Under the pieces are notes generated by a model that was not told where the DNA came from, did no database searches, and saw nothing but the letters and a program-made list of their open reading frames with translations. A stretch of DNA of 58,749 nt from Pseudomonadota bacterium (GTDB lineage: Bacteria > Pseudomonadota > Alphaproteobacteria > Rhizobiales > Xanthobacteraceae): assembly GCA_023449855.1 (NCBI GenBank), contig JAEXHR010000045.1:1-58749 (forward strand), read 5' to 3'. A program made the position numbers and the translations under genes. Below are positions 8,691 through 17,002 of this stretch, piece by piece (position 1 is the stretch's first letter; every line of letters starts with the position of its first letter).

Positions 8691-8960
8691 TCAATGACTA
8701 TTTTTAGGGGGATCGGTTGCGATGCCGGTCAGCAAGTCCTGCAGTTCGCGACCGAGCAAAATCTCAATCGCGCGCAACTCAGCGTCGTGGATCGGAGGCG
8801 AGAGCGGGAGATCAACTGCCACTTGAAACTCGTCAGTTTTTGGTTGCCGGCGTCCCTTCTTCTTTGCCCCCCTCTGAGGAGCAGCCACGTGGACGTGTGC
8901 GTTGGCCTCCGGCGTTCGTGGCTTAGGGCGTAACCGCGCCGCCATCGGCTTAGAGCTCAT
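8691..8960 (-). CDS. Small hypothetical protein coupled to the relaxase
   Basis: An 89-residue frame whose ATG (8958-8960) overlaps the last codons of the relaxase gene, suggesting translational coupling. The N-terminus is basic and Pro/Ala/His-rich (RLRPKPRTP, then RGAKKKGRRQPKT). The C-terminal half is acidic and amphipathic (HDAELRAIEILLGRELQDLL). I do not recognise the family. The basic head is compatible with nucleic-acid binding near the relaxase, but that is only inference. Its reading frame runs on upstream as a shadow inside the relaxase gene, so the assigned start depends on the overlap. Confidence 0.5.
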   Translation of the reverse strand: MSSKPMAARLRPKPRTPEANAHVHVAAPQRGAKKKGRRQPKTDEFQVAVDLPLSPPIHDAELRAIEILLGRELQDLLTGIATDPPKNSH

Positions 8961-11598
8961 GGCTGAGCTCCCGTCGAAAATGCCGATCCCTCTCCGCCTG
9001 CCGCTCGAGCAGTTGCGAGCTCTCGATGACGTCGAGCGTGGAAACCTTGGGCGACGCGCGCGACAGCCTCTCGGCCAGCCAGCTCTGGCGCTGGGCTGTC
9101 GAGAAGACAAAATCATCGCGCTGCTGATCGAAGGGCAATTCGGCGGAGAGGCGCCGATCAATGCTCTTGGCATCGACCACGAGCGTCGTCCGCTCCCGCG
9201 CACGGCTTGTCGCCACGTAGATGTCGTGGCGATTATAGCTGTGATCCAGGTACACGACCGCATGATCGACCGTGAGGCCCTGGCAGCCGTAGACGGTCGA
9301 CGCATAGGCCCAGCTAAGACGGGGGCGCCCCTGCGCGTCGGAAAGCCGCATAGGATCGAAGGCGATGCGTCGGTCACCGATCTTGGCCTCGATGCTGATG
9401 CGACCCGCATACCCGAAGGGACTGGCGACCTCGCTGACGTTGATGACGGTCGCAGTAGAGCCATTGACCACACCAAGCTCGTCGTCGCGGGTGAGGAATC
9501 TGATCTTGTCCCCAGCCGCGAGTGCAATCTGGGTTGAGTGGCCGGACGGCGTCGCCGCTGTGAAGCTGACCTCGGCGCCCACGACGATGCTGCTGTTCTT
9601 GAGGCGCTCCCGAGCCGCGCGCGAGATGGCGGCCACTGCAGCGTTGGATTTTGCGAGGATCAGCATCGAGGCACCGGGAGCCCGTGTCCGAATCTGTTCC
9701 GCCGAATCCAGCACCTCATTGACGGCGGCTTTGGCGCCGTTCGCCTCGGTCAACAAGCCTTGATCTGCAAATGCCTGGAGCGCGGGCACGGCCTGTCCGG
9801 CACCGAAGGCTGTAATCGCCTCCCGTGCCCAGGCCTCACGCTGACGAACGATATTGCTCACGCGCGCAGCTTCAACGGCGCGGGCCACCAAATCGAGGCC
9901 AGGACCGGCACCGATGGCCTGAAGCTGCCGCCGGTCTCCCACGAGGATCATCTTGGCGCCGGCCTTGGTGACCGCGCCAAGCAAAGTGTGCATATCGCGC
10001 GAGGACAGCAGGCCGGCCTCGTCGGCAATCAGAACCGTGCGCTCGTCTAGAACCTTCTCGCAGGCTTGGAGCCTCGCGATCCAGGAGGCCGTCGCACGCG
10101 CCTCGATTCCCAGGTCATCGCGGAGCATGTTGGCGATACGCCATGCGGATGCGGTACCGATGACACGGCATCCGGCCTTGGCATATCCCTCCACGACCGG
10201 CGCCAACAATGTGGATTTGCCAACCCCTGGGGCGCCTTCGATGATAGCGACCGCCGAATTAGTGGTTGCTGCGAGCGCAGCGTCGGTCTGCTCGATCGTG
10301 AGTCCGAAAGTCCGGCAATGGTCCCTCAGCGCCCCCGGATCGACGGCGCGCCAGGCCTGGTTGGCGAGACGTTGCGCGTGCTCGACGACCTCCCGCTCGA
10401 TCGCGAGCATTTCCGGTGTCGAGTAACAGGGCAGGCCGAGGGCATCGTGACCGATCTTCAAAACCGCGCCGCGGCTCAGCAAGCCAATAAGTTCGGCCTC
10501 GGCGCGTTCGGCGGGAAGTCCGGTGCCGACCAGGGTGGCGGCGACGGAGCGCAGAAGCTCTCGCCGCTCGATCACACTCTCATGTTCAGTCAGGCTCGCC
10601 GGCAGCACGGCTAACCGTTCGGAGAGCAGCCGTTCGCCCGCCTCCTGATCGAGCGTCTTCGACGACGGGTCGCGCAAGTGTTCGGCGAACGAGCCGGTCT
10701 CGATACTCAGTGATTGCGCGGCGTCGCGCCAGACGTCCTCCCGTTCAACACTCTCACTTTCACGCTTGCTGCTTCGCGTCGCCTTGGCGATAGCAGCCGC
10801 CAATGCGGTCGCCTCTCCGCTAGTAAGGCCGTGTTCGGCAAGTTCCTCTTCGATCTCTTGCCGCCGTGCGCTGAAATATCTAATTGTCGCATCATCGACG
10901 CCGGATATCTCGAAGACGCCATTCTCGCTGACGCGGTCGATCACAAACCCGATTTTCTCGAGCTCATGGGCGAGCGCCGCGTGATATGTCGCGCCCGCCG
11001 CCATCTTGAAGTCGCGGATGATTTTGGAATGCAGCCCGCCGACCGTGTGATCGCTTTGACGCGTCGCGATGTTCAGGCACACGCAATGCGTATGGAGATT
11101 CGGATCCGCGAACATGCGTCCGTCGCTGTGCGTGGTCGGTCGACTTTCGCCGTGTTGGAACGTCGCCGCGGTTAACGCTACCTTCTCCAGAAAGGCGCCG
11201 TTGACTCCTCGGCGCGCCCAAGTCGCCTCGCGTTCCAGCATGCCGAGCGTGGCACGAACAGCGCTCTGCTGCGCCGCTTCGATCAGGCATTTTGTGTCGT
11301 ACGATCCAAGACCCCAAACAAGACTGACAGAACGGGGCGCGCTCAGGGTGATGTCAAAGGCGGGTGTGCGCTCCCTGTGGCGACGAATCTTTTCGAGTAG
11401 CGGGGCGCCGTTTTTATCGAGCGCATGATACAGGCGTTCGAAGGTGGCGCTGTCGACGGAGGAGCTGTCGACGACACCAAAATCCCGGGCAGGCGCGTAC
11501 CAGATACCGCTTGGCTCTCCACTGCCGGCGTAATACTCCGTCGCACGCTGACGCGTGTAGTACGAGCTCGACGCCGCTGGATTCCAGGTTGCAACCAC
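8950..11598 (-). CDS. MobF-family conjugative relaxase with helicase domain (TraA/TrwC-like)
   Basis: Nicks the transfer origin, stays bound to the 5' end and unwinds the strand during conjugation. The relaxase domain begins at once: catalytic tyrosines in SSSYYTRQ (about residues 12-14) and the metal-binding histidine motif DPNLHTHCVCLN (about 165-176). A RecD-like helicase follows, with Walker A EGAPGVGKST (about 453-462) and Walker B LIADEAG (about 523-529). I start at GTG 11598, which gives the canonical VATWNPAASS beginning; an upstream reading would run through a strong hairpin. It is 882 residues long. It follows the coupling protein gene with a 93-bp gap that contains a palindrome and a hairpin, a candidate place for regulation or oriT. 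Confidence 0.93.
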   Translation of the reverse strand: MVATWNPAASSSYYTRQRATEYYAGSGEPSGIWYAPARDFGVVDSSSVDSATFERLYHALDKNGAPLLEKIRRHRERTPAFDITLSAPRSVSLVWGLGSYDTKCLIEAAQQSAVRATLGMLEREATWARRGVNGAFLEKVALTAATFQHGESRPTTHSDGRMFADPNLHTHCVCLNIATRQSDHTVGGLHSKIIRDFKMAAGATYHAALAHELEKIGFVIDRVSENGVFEISGVDDATIRYFSARRQEIEEELAEHGLTSGEATALAAAIAKATRSSKRESESVEREDVWRDAAQSLSIETGSFAEHLRDPSSKTLDQEAGERLLSERLAVLPASLTEHESVIERRELLRSVAATLVGTGLPAERAEAELIGLLSRGAVLKIGHDALGLPCYSTPEMLAIEREVVEHAQRLANQAWRAVDPGALRDHCRTFGLTIEQTDAALAATTNSAVAIIEGAPGVGKSTLLAPVVEGYAKAGCRVIGTASAWRIANMLRDDLGIEARATASWIARLQACEKVLDERTVLIADEAGLLSSRDMHTLLGAVTKAGAKMILVGDRRQLQAIGAGPGLDLVARAVEAARVSNIVRQREAWAREAITAFGAGQAVPALQAFADQGLLTEANGAKAAVNEVLDSAEQIRTRAPGASMLILAKSNAAVAAISRAARERLKNSSIVVGAEVSFTAATPSGHSTQIALAAGDKIRFLTRDDELGVVNGSTATVINVSEVASPFGYAGRISIEAKIGDRRIAFDPMRLSDAQGRPRLSWAYASTVYGCQGLTVDHAVVYLDHSYNRHDIYVATSRARERTTLVVDAKSIDRRLSAELPFDQQRDDFVFSTAQRQSWLAERLSRASPKVSTLDVIESSQLLERQAERDRHFRRELSHEL

Positions 11599-11601
11599 GA
11601 A

Positions 11602-11625
11602 GAAGGCCCCCGCTTGGAGGCCTTC
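11602..11625 (-). terminator. Strong hairpin directly before the relaxase start (attenuator candidate)
   Basis: On the minus strand GAAGGCCTCC, loop AAGC, GGGGGCCTTC gives a 10-bp stem with one G-U pair. It ends 3 nt before the GTG start, so the only purine-rich stretch that could act as a ribosome site lies inside it. It may terminate transcription from the upstream genes or hide the ribosome site. A comparable hairpin lies at 14950-14978 before the ParA-like gene. Confidence 0.55.
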
Positions 11626-11650
11626 CAATTACACCCGAGTCGACTTGCAA

Positions 11651-11664
11651 ATTTCGGGAACGAA
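11651..11664. promoter_or_regulatory. Transfer-region palindrome, copy 1
   Basis: ATTTCGGGAACGAA, with inverted repeat TTCG-GGAA-CGAA. It is identical to 14-mers at 15003-15016 and 16286-16299 and similar to 17003-17016. Here it lies between the coupling protein stop and the hairpin before the relaxase. Likely an operator; the binding protein is unknown. Confidence 0.5.
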
Positions 11665-11691
11665 GATCGAAGCCGGCGTCTTCAGCTCCTT

Positions 11692-13461
11692 CTATCGACG
11701 TCGGCGCCAGATGGTCACCGGCCAGGTCAAGAGCGCCGGATTGCCGATGCCGACAGCAATGGCTTTCACAGTGTTGCCGAACACGCCAAGTTCGTAGGCG
11801 AGGCGCTCGGCGCGGACGATCGGCACTTCTTTCCTGGTTATCGCCTTTGTCTGCGCTTTCGTCGTACCTTGCGGGCCGCGCGTCTCGGTCGTTGTCGTCT
11901 CTTCGACCTCGATCGTGCGCTTGCCGATCATGTGTTCGGAGAACTGCACCGTGCCGCCGTCGAGGTTCTGCTGGCAAACGATCTTGGTGCGGAAGCGACG
12001 CAAGATGCTGGTCGCGAGTTTGTCACCGTAGCGCTCCTGCAACTGCTCGATCTCATGCAGGGCAGCCGCCAGGACGCCCACACCCTTGTTGCGGCCGAGA
12101 TCGAGGAGGTCGGGGAACCGGCGCAGACGACCGAGTGAGGCCAATTCATCGAGGCAGAGGAAGACGCGGCGCGTCTGCGAATTCGGGAACGACTCATCGT
12201 TCACGTGGGCTGCGATGGTGTCGACGACCGCGCCGATCCAAGCGGCGGAGAGTTCGGGATAGCGGCCAGAGCGCTGCACCACCACGGTTCGCGGCTGGGC
12301 CGCATTAGATCCGTCCAGCCATTCCCGGAACGAGAACTGCCGGTTGGCGAGGAGATCACGCCAGTTGTCGGCGAGCGGCCGAAGGAATCGTAGCACAGCC
12401 GCACGCAGTGACAGAAAGAAGCTCACGGTCGTCCGCGACAGTCCGCCGGTCTCTGGATCAACTTCGATCAGATCGGCTGCCGGCGGGTAGACTGCCTGCA
12501 AATTCATCTTGAGTTGGATAGGATCCATAAGCGTTGCTTCGTAGAACTCGGGCATCCCCCATGTGGTCCCATGGCGGCTCTGACAGAGAATGGCGCATCC
12601 GGCGAGCAGCGTGCCGCTACCGGCTTCCCAGATGCTCTCGTCGGTATGCGGAGCGAGCAACGCACCGAACGCTTCAGCGTCGCTCTTGGTCAGCACATCA
12701 CGCCCGACTGCCCAGGCATAGCCGCCCGGCCGGTGCCCGTGCAGGACCGCAAAGGCGGCATCGGGCAGCGGAAGGCCGCTTAAAATCTCACCGGTCGTGT
12801 CGTGGATGAGGACGCGGACATTGCGGTTGGGCGAGCGGTACATCGCTGCAAAGATCTCCTGCAGCAAATGGAGGATGATGCGGGTCTTCGCCGATCCGGG
12901 GGCACCGAGAAGCAGCACGCCGCGGATCTCGCGCAAACGCGACAGGATGACGCCCGGTGCCAACGCAATTCCCAGACCGTGCTCCCGATCCTCTTGGGCC
13001 ATGGACGCAGAAGCGCTGCGTCTTGCATCTATGCCTTGCTGGAGTTCCAGTCCTTCATAGTGCCGGCGGGTATCGATGATCGCGGCTTCGCGCATCATGA
13101 TGCGCGAAGCTGTGGACCAGGCCGCAAACCATGCCAACAAACAGCCGGCGATGCGGATGTAAAACTCGAAGACCATGTCGGTAGCGATGGGGATGCGCCA
13201 GATGGTCGTCAGGGCCGCGAGTACATGGGTGTAGGCCGGAGTGATCGTGGACCATTCGGCGAGCACGTTCGAATACGACCCAGTCAAGGCCTCCCACAAC
13301 ATGGGACCGGACCCGATCCGGGGCGCATCAGCGTACCAGCCGACCGGTGGATCGACCCAAAACGCCAGCCACACCGATATTAATAGCACGGCCATGCCAA
13401 CGCGAAAGCGCACGCGCTTGGTCGCTGTCAGATCGCGCTTCTCATAAGTTGCGAGCTTCAT
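11692..13461 (-). CDS. Type IV coupling protein (VirD4/TraD-like ATPase)
   Basis: Inner-membrane ATPase that would deliver the relaxase-DNA complex to a conjugation channel. It is 589 residues from ATG 13461, chosen because AGGAG lies 7 nt upstream and the protein then opens with MKLATYEKRD. Two membrane helices are seen near residues 17-35 (VGMAVLLISVWLAFWV) and 95-115 (FYIRIAGCLLAWFAAW). Walker A is LLLGAPGSAKTR (near residue 180) and Walker B is VFLCLDELASLGRL. The N-terminal two-helix layout and the DELASLGRL box fit TraD/TraG proteins. The upstream stop codon TAG overlaps this gene's ribosome site, so the pair is an operon. No VirB/Trb channel genes follow. Confidence 0.88.
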   Translation of the reverse strand: MKLATYEKRDLTATKRVRFRVGMAVLLISVWLAFWVDPPVGWYADAPRIGSGPMLWEALTGSYSNVLAEWSTITPAYTHVLAALTTIWRIPIATDMVFEFYIRIAGCLLAWFAAWSTASRIMMREAAIIDTRRHYEGLELQQGIDARRSASASMAQEDREHGLGIALAPGVILSRLREIRGVLLLGAPGSAKTRIILHLLQEIFAAMYRSPNRNVRVLIHDTTGEILSGLPLPDAAFAVLHGHRPGGYAWAVGRDVLTKSDAEAFGALLAPHTDESIWEAGSGTLLAGCAILCQSRHGTTWGMPEFYEATLMDPIQLKMNLQAVYPPAADLIEVDPETGGLSRTTVSFFLSLRAAVLRFLRPLADNWRDLLANRQFSFREWLDGSNAAQPRTVVVQRSGRYPELSAAWIGAVVDTIAAHVNDESFPNSQTRRVFLCLDELASLGRLRRFPDLLDLGRNKGVGVLAAALHEIEQLQERYGDKLATSILRRFRTKIVCQQNLDGGTVQFSEHMIGKRTIEVEETTTTETRGPQGTTKAQTKAITRKEVPIVRAERLAYELGVFGNTVKAIAVGIGNPALLTWPVTIWRRRR

Positions 13462-13471
13462 TTTAATGCTC

Positions 13472-14074
13472 CTAGTAAAGTTGTCCGCGATGCCGCCAGA
13501 CAACGAGCGTCGTCTGGCCGGGAATGTAGGCTTGGTTGATGTGGCGGTTGGCTTCCTGCAGGTCTGCTTCGGGCAGTTCGAGCAGGCTGGCGGCGCGATC
13601 CCACGCCATGTCTCGCATCGGCACATAAATGCAGCCGTCGACCCGGCCGCTGAGCCGAGGGCATGGCGGCCAAGTTGCGGCTTGCGCGCTGCGGACCGGC
13701 GGATTGCGGTAATGCCACCAATCGATGGTGGGACCGATCGCAAGGCTTGCGAGGAGGACGGGAAGTCCCGCCAACATACCGAGCACCGCCGCTCGGGCGG
13801 CTGTCGGGATCGCGATCCCGCGCGGCACGGCCCAGGATCTTGCCGCATCCGCCGACACCTCCGGCGGCTTCGGCAAATGATGCTCGGGTGCAACTTGACG
13901 AACGATCTCGGCATACTGCCGATCGGTGAGCTCCTGCAGCTCCTGGCGCGGGAGGCGAACGAGCTGTTCGGGCGTCATCGCCTTCAACTGGTCCATCCGC
14001 GCCAACTGCTCCGCATTTCGCTGCGCACGCAAGGTGCTCACGTCCTTCAGAAACGCCTTGAGCCGCTCAGCCAT
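13472..14074 (-). CDS. Single-span membrane protein of the mobilization operon
   Basis: 200 residues from ATG 14074 (a GTG 6 bp upstream is possible). The N-terminal half is charged and helical (AERLKAFLKDVSTLRAQRNAEQ). One membrane segment lies at about residues 100-118 (AAVLGMLAGLPVLLASLAIG). The C-terminal part, GCIYVPMRDMAWDRAASLL to YIPGQTTLVVW, resembles a degenerate LysM-like fold by pattern (a repeat of 'start low, helix, N-x-x-Y-x-P-G-Q'). The start overlaps the ParA-like gene by 8 bp, and the coupling protein follows after 10 bp, so all three are one operon. An accessory role to the coupling protein is inferred from position. No family is recognised. Confidence 0.7.
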   Translation of the reverse strand: MAERLKAFLKDVSTLRAQRNAEQLARMDQLKAMTPEQLVRLPRQELQELTDRQYAEIVRQVAPEHHLPKPPEVSADAARSWAVPRGIAIPTAARAAVLGMLAGLPVLLASLAIGPTIDWWHYRNPPVRSAQAATWPPCPRLSGRVDGCIYVPMRDMAWDRAASLLELPEADLQEANRHINQAYIPGQTTLVVWRHRGQLY

Positions 14075-14915
14075 GACCACCCCCGAGGAACGGGAGGATG
14101 CGCGTCAGTTCCTTGTGAATCCTTCCGCTCCAGTCCGCGACGTCGTTTACGAAACGCTTCGCGAACGACAGCGGCAGCCTCGTCCGCACCATGGCTTCCC
14201 GGAAGTGGTCGTGGCGCCAGGACATGACCACGGGCGGCGACTCACCCAGCATCTCCAGCAAGCGCCGTGACTGAGGCCTCAGTCGCGGCAGGCGAATGTG
14301 CGTATAAGTGTCGAGGAGGCGGTCAATTCCTCCAGCCAATTCATCCGGCATGTCGCGCGAGGCCTTCTGCGGGCAGCCGTCGCGCTCGTTGAGCACAATC
14401 ACGATCTGAGCCGAGGGCAGGAGGCGCTCAAGCCTTGCTGCCTGCGCGAGGACCTGTCGGACCGATTCCGCCGTGGCGACCATGACTAGGAAGACCACGA
14501 CGTTGAGACCGAGTGCCGAGATATCGTCGTCTACGTCGACCTCCGCGATGAACGAGTTTGCAAGTTCCGTCAGCGCGCCGCCGACCTCGAGCAGCACGGA
14601 CGTATTGGTCTGCGGCATGGTAGTCAGCGCCTCGTGGAAGGGAGCGAAGACCGGCAACAAGTCGCGCTCGCCATCAGTATCGGCGTCGAGCTTGGCGGCA
14701 TGCAGGCTCTGGACCTCGGGGCCAAGGAATCGCTGGAGCTTGCCCTGCTCGTCGAGCTCGAACACCCTCAGCGTGGCGTCGACGAGTGAAAATGCCATCG
14801 CGATGAGAATCGCCAGCAACGACTTGCCGACGCCGCCGACGTCGCCGTCGACGATGCAGGTCACGGGCGGGGTAACCGCCTTGACGGGGTGGATCGGAGA
14901 TTTGGTCTTGGCCAT
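14067..14915 (-). CDS. ParA/MinD-like P-loop ATPase of the mobilization operon
   Basis: 282 residues. The deviant Walker A motif DGDVGGVGKSLLA (about 23-35) is typical of the ParA/SIMIBI class and follows the opening strand TCIV. A later strand ends VVVFLVMVATAES, and the C-terminal section contains IVIVLNERD. Similar ATPases accompany conjugation genes (for example TraL of IncP plasmids) or partition systems. Here the operon context (small membrane protein and coupling protein downstream) favours a transfer role, but partition of the excised circle cannot be ruled out. Upstream lies a 120-bp gap with a palindrome and a strong hairpin. Confidence 0.75.
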   Translation of the reverse strand: MAKTKSPIHPVKAVTPPVTCIVDGDVGGVGKSLLAILIAMAFSLVDATLRVFELDEQGKLQRFLGPEVQSLHAAKLDADTDGERDLLPVFAPFHEALTTMPQTNTSVLLEVGGALTELANSFIAEVDVDDDISALGLNVVVFLVMVATAESVRQVLAQAARLERLLPSAQIVIVLNERDGCPQKASRDMPDELAGGIDRLLDTYTHIRLPRLRPQSRRLLEMLGESPPVVMSWRHDHFREAMVRTRLPLSFAKRFVNDVADWSGRIHKELTRILPFLGGGHG

Positions 14916-14949
14916 ATGGCTCCCTCTTCATTTGCGGGAGCCAAAACGC

Positions 14950-14978
14950 GAAGGGCCCCGCCGGTTGCGGAGCCCTTC
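14950..14978 (-). terminator. Strong hairpin before the ParA-like gene (terminator/attenuator candidate)
   Basis: On the minus strand GAAGGGCTCCGC, a 5-nt loop and GCGGGGCCCTTC form a 12-bp stem with one G-U pair, followed by GCGTTTTGG. It has the layout of an intrinsic terminator but lies between the palindrome and the gene start (14915), so it may regulate read-through into the transfer operon. A smaller potential hairpin AGGCC-taact-GGCCT lies just upstream (14983-14999). Confidence 0.6.
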
Positions 14979-15002
14979 TATTAAGGCCAGTTAGGCCTCA
15001 GA

Positions 15003-15016
15003 ATTTCGGGAACGAA
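15003..15016. promoter_or_regulatory. Transfer-region palindrome, copy 2
   Basis: ATTTCGGGAACGAA, identical to the copies at 11651 and 16286. It lies about 90 bp before the ParA-like start and just past the stop of the upstream gene (15037). Core symmetry is TTCG-N4-CGAA. Confidence 0.5.
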
Positions 15017-15036
15017 GATTTGGCTCCGCAGACCAA

Positions 15037-16323
15037 CTAAAGAGTCTTGGTTATCCAGAACCCACCACCAGCCTGTTCGGCGATGGCAAAGAACTCCTCC
15101 CAGCCAGCGCGCGTCCTCACCCGAAGGGCAAGATCGCGGAGGCGCCGCGCAGCCTCGGTCTGGTCATCGACGACGCTCTTGCCGTCGGATTCATCAGCCT
15201 GCGCCATGAAGCGCTTTAGCGCCTTGATGAGTTTGGGCTCGAGCATCACGCCGACACCACGGTCGATGCGGCCCAGGAGCATGGCGCCTTCCAATTCGGT
15301 CTTATGGAACAGAGCGTTTGCATAGATCCAAGACGGATTGAGGTCCATCGCTGCGGCCGCCCGCATCATCTGTGACAGCGACGGTCCACCATGCTTGTTG
15401 TGCGCGAGGTCTTGATGCCCGGCCGGCGCCTGCTCGAGAAGAAACTTCGCCTGCATCTCATGCTGTTCTTCAAGACAAACATTCTTGAAATCTTCGCTCT
15501 CAAGCATTTTGCGGAGCTCGGCGGACATTGCGTGTTGAGCCCTCAAGAAATCCTCCGCCTTGGTGTAAACCGCGTGAGCAGTCCGGATAAGTTCGATCTG
15601 CTCTTTTTTGACGGAGATGGATTTTGCGCCCTTGCGGAGCTGCTCAAGCGTGTAGACGTAGACCGACTTCATCGCTTGATAGGAACTGAGCCCAGGATAC
15701 CAGGTTGCAACTAGTTTCTGGCCCTCGGCAAAGCAATTGCGAGCCGAGATATTGCCAAGCAGTGGCTGCAACTGCGCGAAAATCTCGCCGCGCCGCGTGT
15801 CGGTTGCCATCTTCCGGCCTTCCGATTGGTCCTCGCAGGCGCGCAGCCTCTCGATCGCCATCGTCACCGTGACGTAGAGACCGTCGCGGGCACGCTCCTC
15901 AAGCCCGACAACGCCCTGACCGCCGTGCGGGCGCTCAGGGCTCTCGTGCACCTTCGTAACCATTACCAAGACGAACTCGCCCGCGATGAATTTTTCCCGG
16001 TCACGGCTAAGCGGCAGGGCGGCGTCGAGCTCGGCCAGCGTCGTCGGCACGATCATGAGGTCGCTGACGCAATCCTCTCGAAGCCGCTCCAGCAGGCCTT
16101 CGCTCGGCATAGGGATGCCGCCGGGATGCTGATCGATGTTGATCAGAAGGAAGGGCCGCGGGTTGCGACCGAGGTCGTCGAACGCCTCGTCCAGGGTCAC
16201 GAGGCGAATGCGCAGGTCGGTGTCGGGCACGTTGATCTCCGAGAATTTAGGACGTGACCAATTATCGGCGGAGAGGTTGTTGTAGATTTCGGGAACGAAT
16301 GCTTTTGCAGGCTGCGAGCGCAA
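15037..16323 (-). CDS. Uncharacterised 428-residue protein of the element
   Basis: I do not recognise a family. The frame is long, uninterrupted and in line with the operon direction. It is soluble-looking, with no signal peptide or membrane helix. It has an alpha/beta-like N-terminal part (FLLINIDQHPGG at about 60-71, then DLMIVPTTLAELDAAL, then GEFVLVMVTKV) and a mostly helical C-terminal half rich in charged residues. The opening has MRSQPAKAFVPEIYNN; the FVPEI codons form the third copy of the ATTTCGGGAACGAA palindrome, so start-proximal DNA may double as a control site. It begins 6 bp after the stop of the HEIGH-motif gene, so the two are probably co-transcribed. Confidence 0.7.
   Translation of the reverse strand: MRSQPAKAFVPEIYNNLSADNWSRPKFSEINVPDTDLRIRLVTLDEAFDDLGRNPRPFLLINIDQHPGGIPMPSEGLLERLREDCVSDLMIVPTTLAELDAALPLSRDREKFIAGEFVLVMVTKVHESPERPHGGQGVVGLEERARDGLYVTVTMAIERLRACEDQSEGRKMATDTRRGEIFAQLQPLLGNISARNCFAEGQKLVATWYPGLSSYQAMKSVYVYTLEQLRKGAKSISVKKEQIELIRTAHAVYTKAEDFLRAQHAMSAELRKMLESEDFKNVCLEEQHEMQAKFLLEQAPAGHQDLAHNKHGGPSLSQMMRAAAAMDLNPSWIYANALFHKTELEGAMLLGRIDRGVGVMLEPKLIKALKRFMAQADESDGKSVVDDQTEAARRLRDLALRVRTRAGWEEFFAIAEQAGGGFWITKTL
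16286..16299. promoter_or_regulatory. Transfer-region palindrome, copy 3 (inside coding start)
   Basis: ATTTCGGGAACGAA within codons 9-13 of the 428-residue gene, where on the minus strand it encodes FVPEI. It is the same 14-mer as at 11651 and 15003. Because it is coding, it may be chance or a true operator close to the promoter. Confidence 0.4.
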
Positions 16324-16329
16324 TGTTTC

Positions 16330-16968
16330 TCAAACATATCGCTTCGAATTCATTTGGAAATTAGAATTAGCGACCAGGAGTTCGCCAAGCGCGCGGTTGC
16401 GCCGCCTGCTCGGGTAAGTCAAAGCGATTTCTTCCAGATACGTGCTCAATCCTCGTCGCTGCGGTGATTGCAGCATGCAACTAGGAATGACGTGATAGTC
16501 CCCGTGCAGAAAACGTTCGCTGCGGCAATGCTTGACGCATCGTTCGAAATTCACCGTGATGTAGGAGGCGAGAACGCCGATCCGCGCTAAATGGTCGTGC
16601 TTCCAGCGAGCGACAATTTCGTTTGCCGACGCGGGGCCAAAGACTGACTGATAGGCGATGATGTCGGCTTGCGCTCTTTGTGGCCGTTCCATTCCACAAA
16701 AATGATATTCGGCGAGTAGACCAGCTGATGCAGTGAATGCCCATCGCGCACGATCGAGCTCAAGCAACGCTGCAGATGCATCATCTGGTACGAACCCAGC
16801 GACGGCACGCTGTGAGCAGGCATGAACAATAAGGTGGCCTCGAACAGGACCATCCGCATTCGAAGCGACATAATGACCAATTTCGTGCAGGATAGCGCCC
16901 CACTGGCCGTCGAGTAGGTCCGAATCGGTGCGCATGCAATGTATCAATGGTTCACTATTGACCTGCAT
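16330..16968 (-). CDS. Putative metallopeptidase-like protein with HEIGH motif
   Basis: 212 residues. The sequence AILHEIGHYVAS (His28, Glu29, His32) is a classical HExxH zinc-binding/catalytic motif. A downstream TASAGLLAEYHFCG (about 80-93) resembles the 'AAE' segment that supplies the third ligand in FtsH-type (M41-like) peptidase domains. There is no signal peptide, so the protein should be cytoplasmic. I see no ATPase domain, so it would be a stand-alone peptidase-like domain. Its target is unknown. A fourth palindrome variant lies 35-50 bp upstream. Family membership is inferred from motif only. Confidence 0.6.
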   Translation of the reverse strand: MQVNSEPLIHCMRTDSDLLDGQWGAILHEIGHYVASNADGPVRGHLIVHACSQRAVAGFVPDDASAALLELDRARWAFTASAGLLAEYHFCGMERPQRAQADIIAYQSVFGPASANEIVARWKHDHLARIGVLASYITVNFERCVKHCRSERFLHGDYHVIPSCMLQSPQRRGLSTYLEEIALTYPSRRRNRALGELLVANSNFQMNSKRYV

Positions 16969-17002
16969 TGTCTGATACTCATCTCATCTGGTAGCGATAT
17001 CG

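Noticed and set aside
8691..9527. A longer version (278 codons) of the small gene next to the relaxase
   Set aside because: The upstream part lies opposite no free DNA, being within the relaxase gene, and is Ser/Arg-rich shadow. Only the last 89 codons have an independent start overlapping the relaxase stop.
11364..12308. A 314-codon plus-strand frame across the relaxase/coupling-protein junction
   Set aside because: Arg-rich shadow frame with no domain. It crosses the boundary of two well-supported genes.
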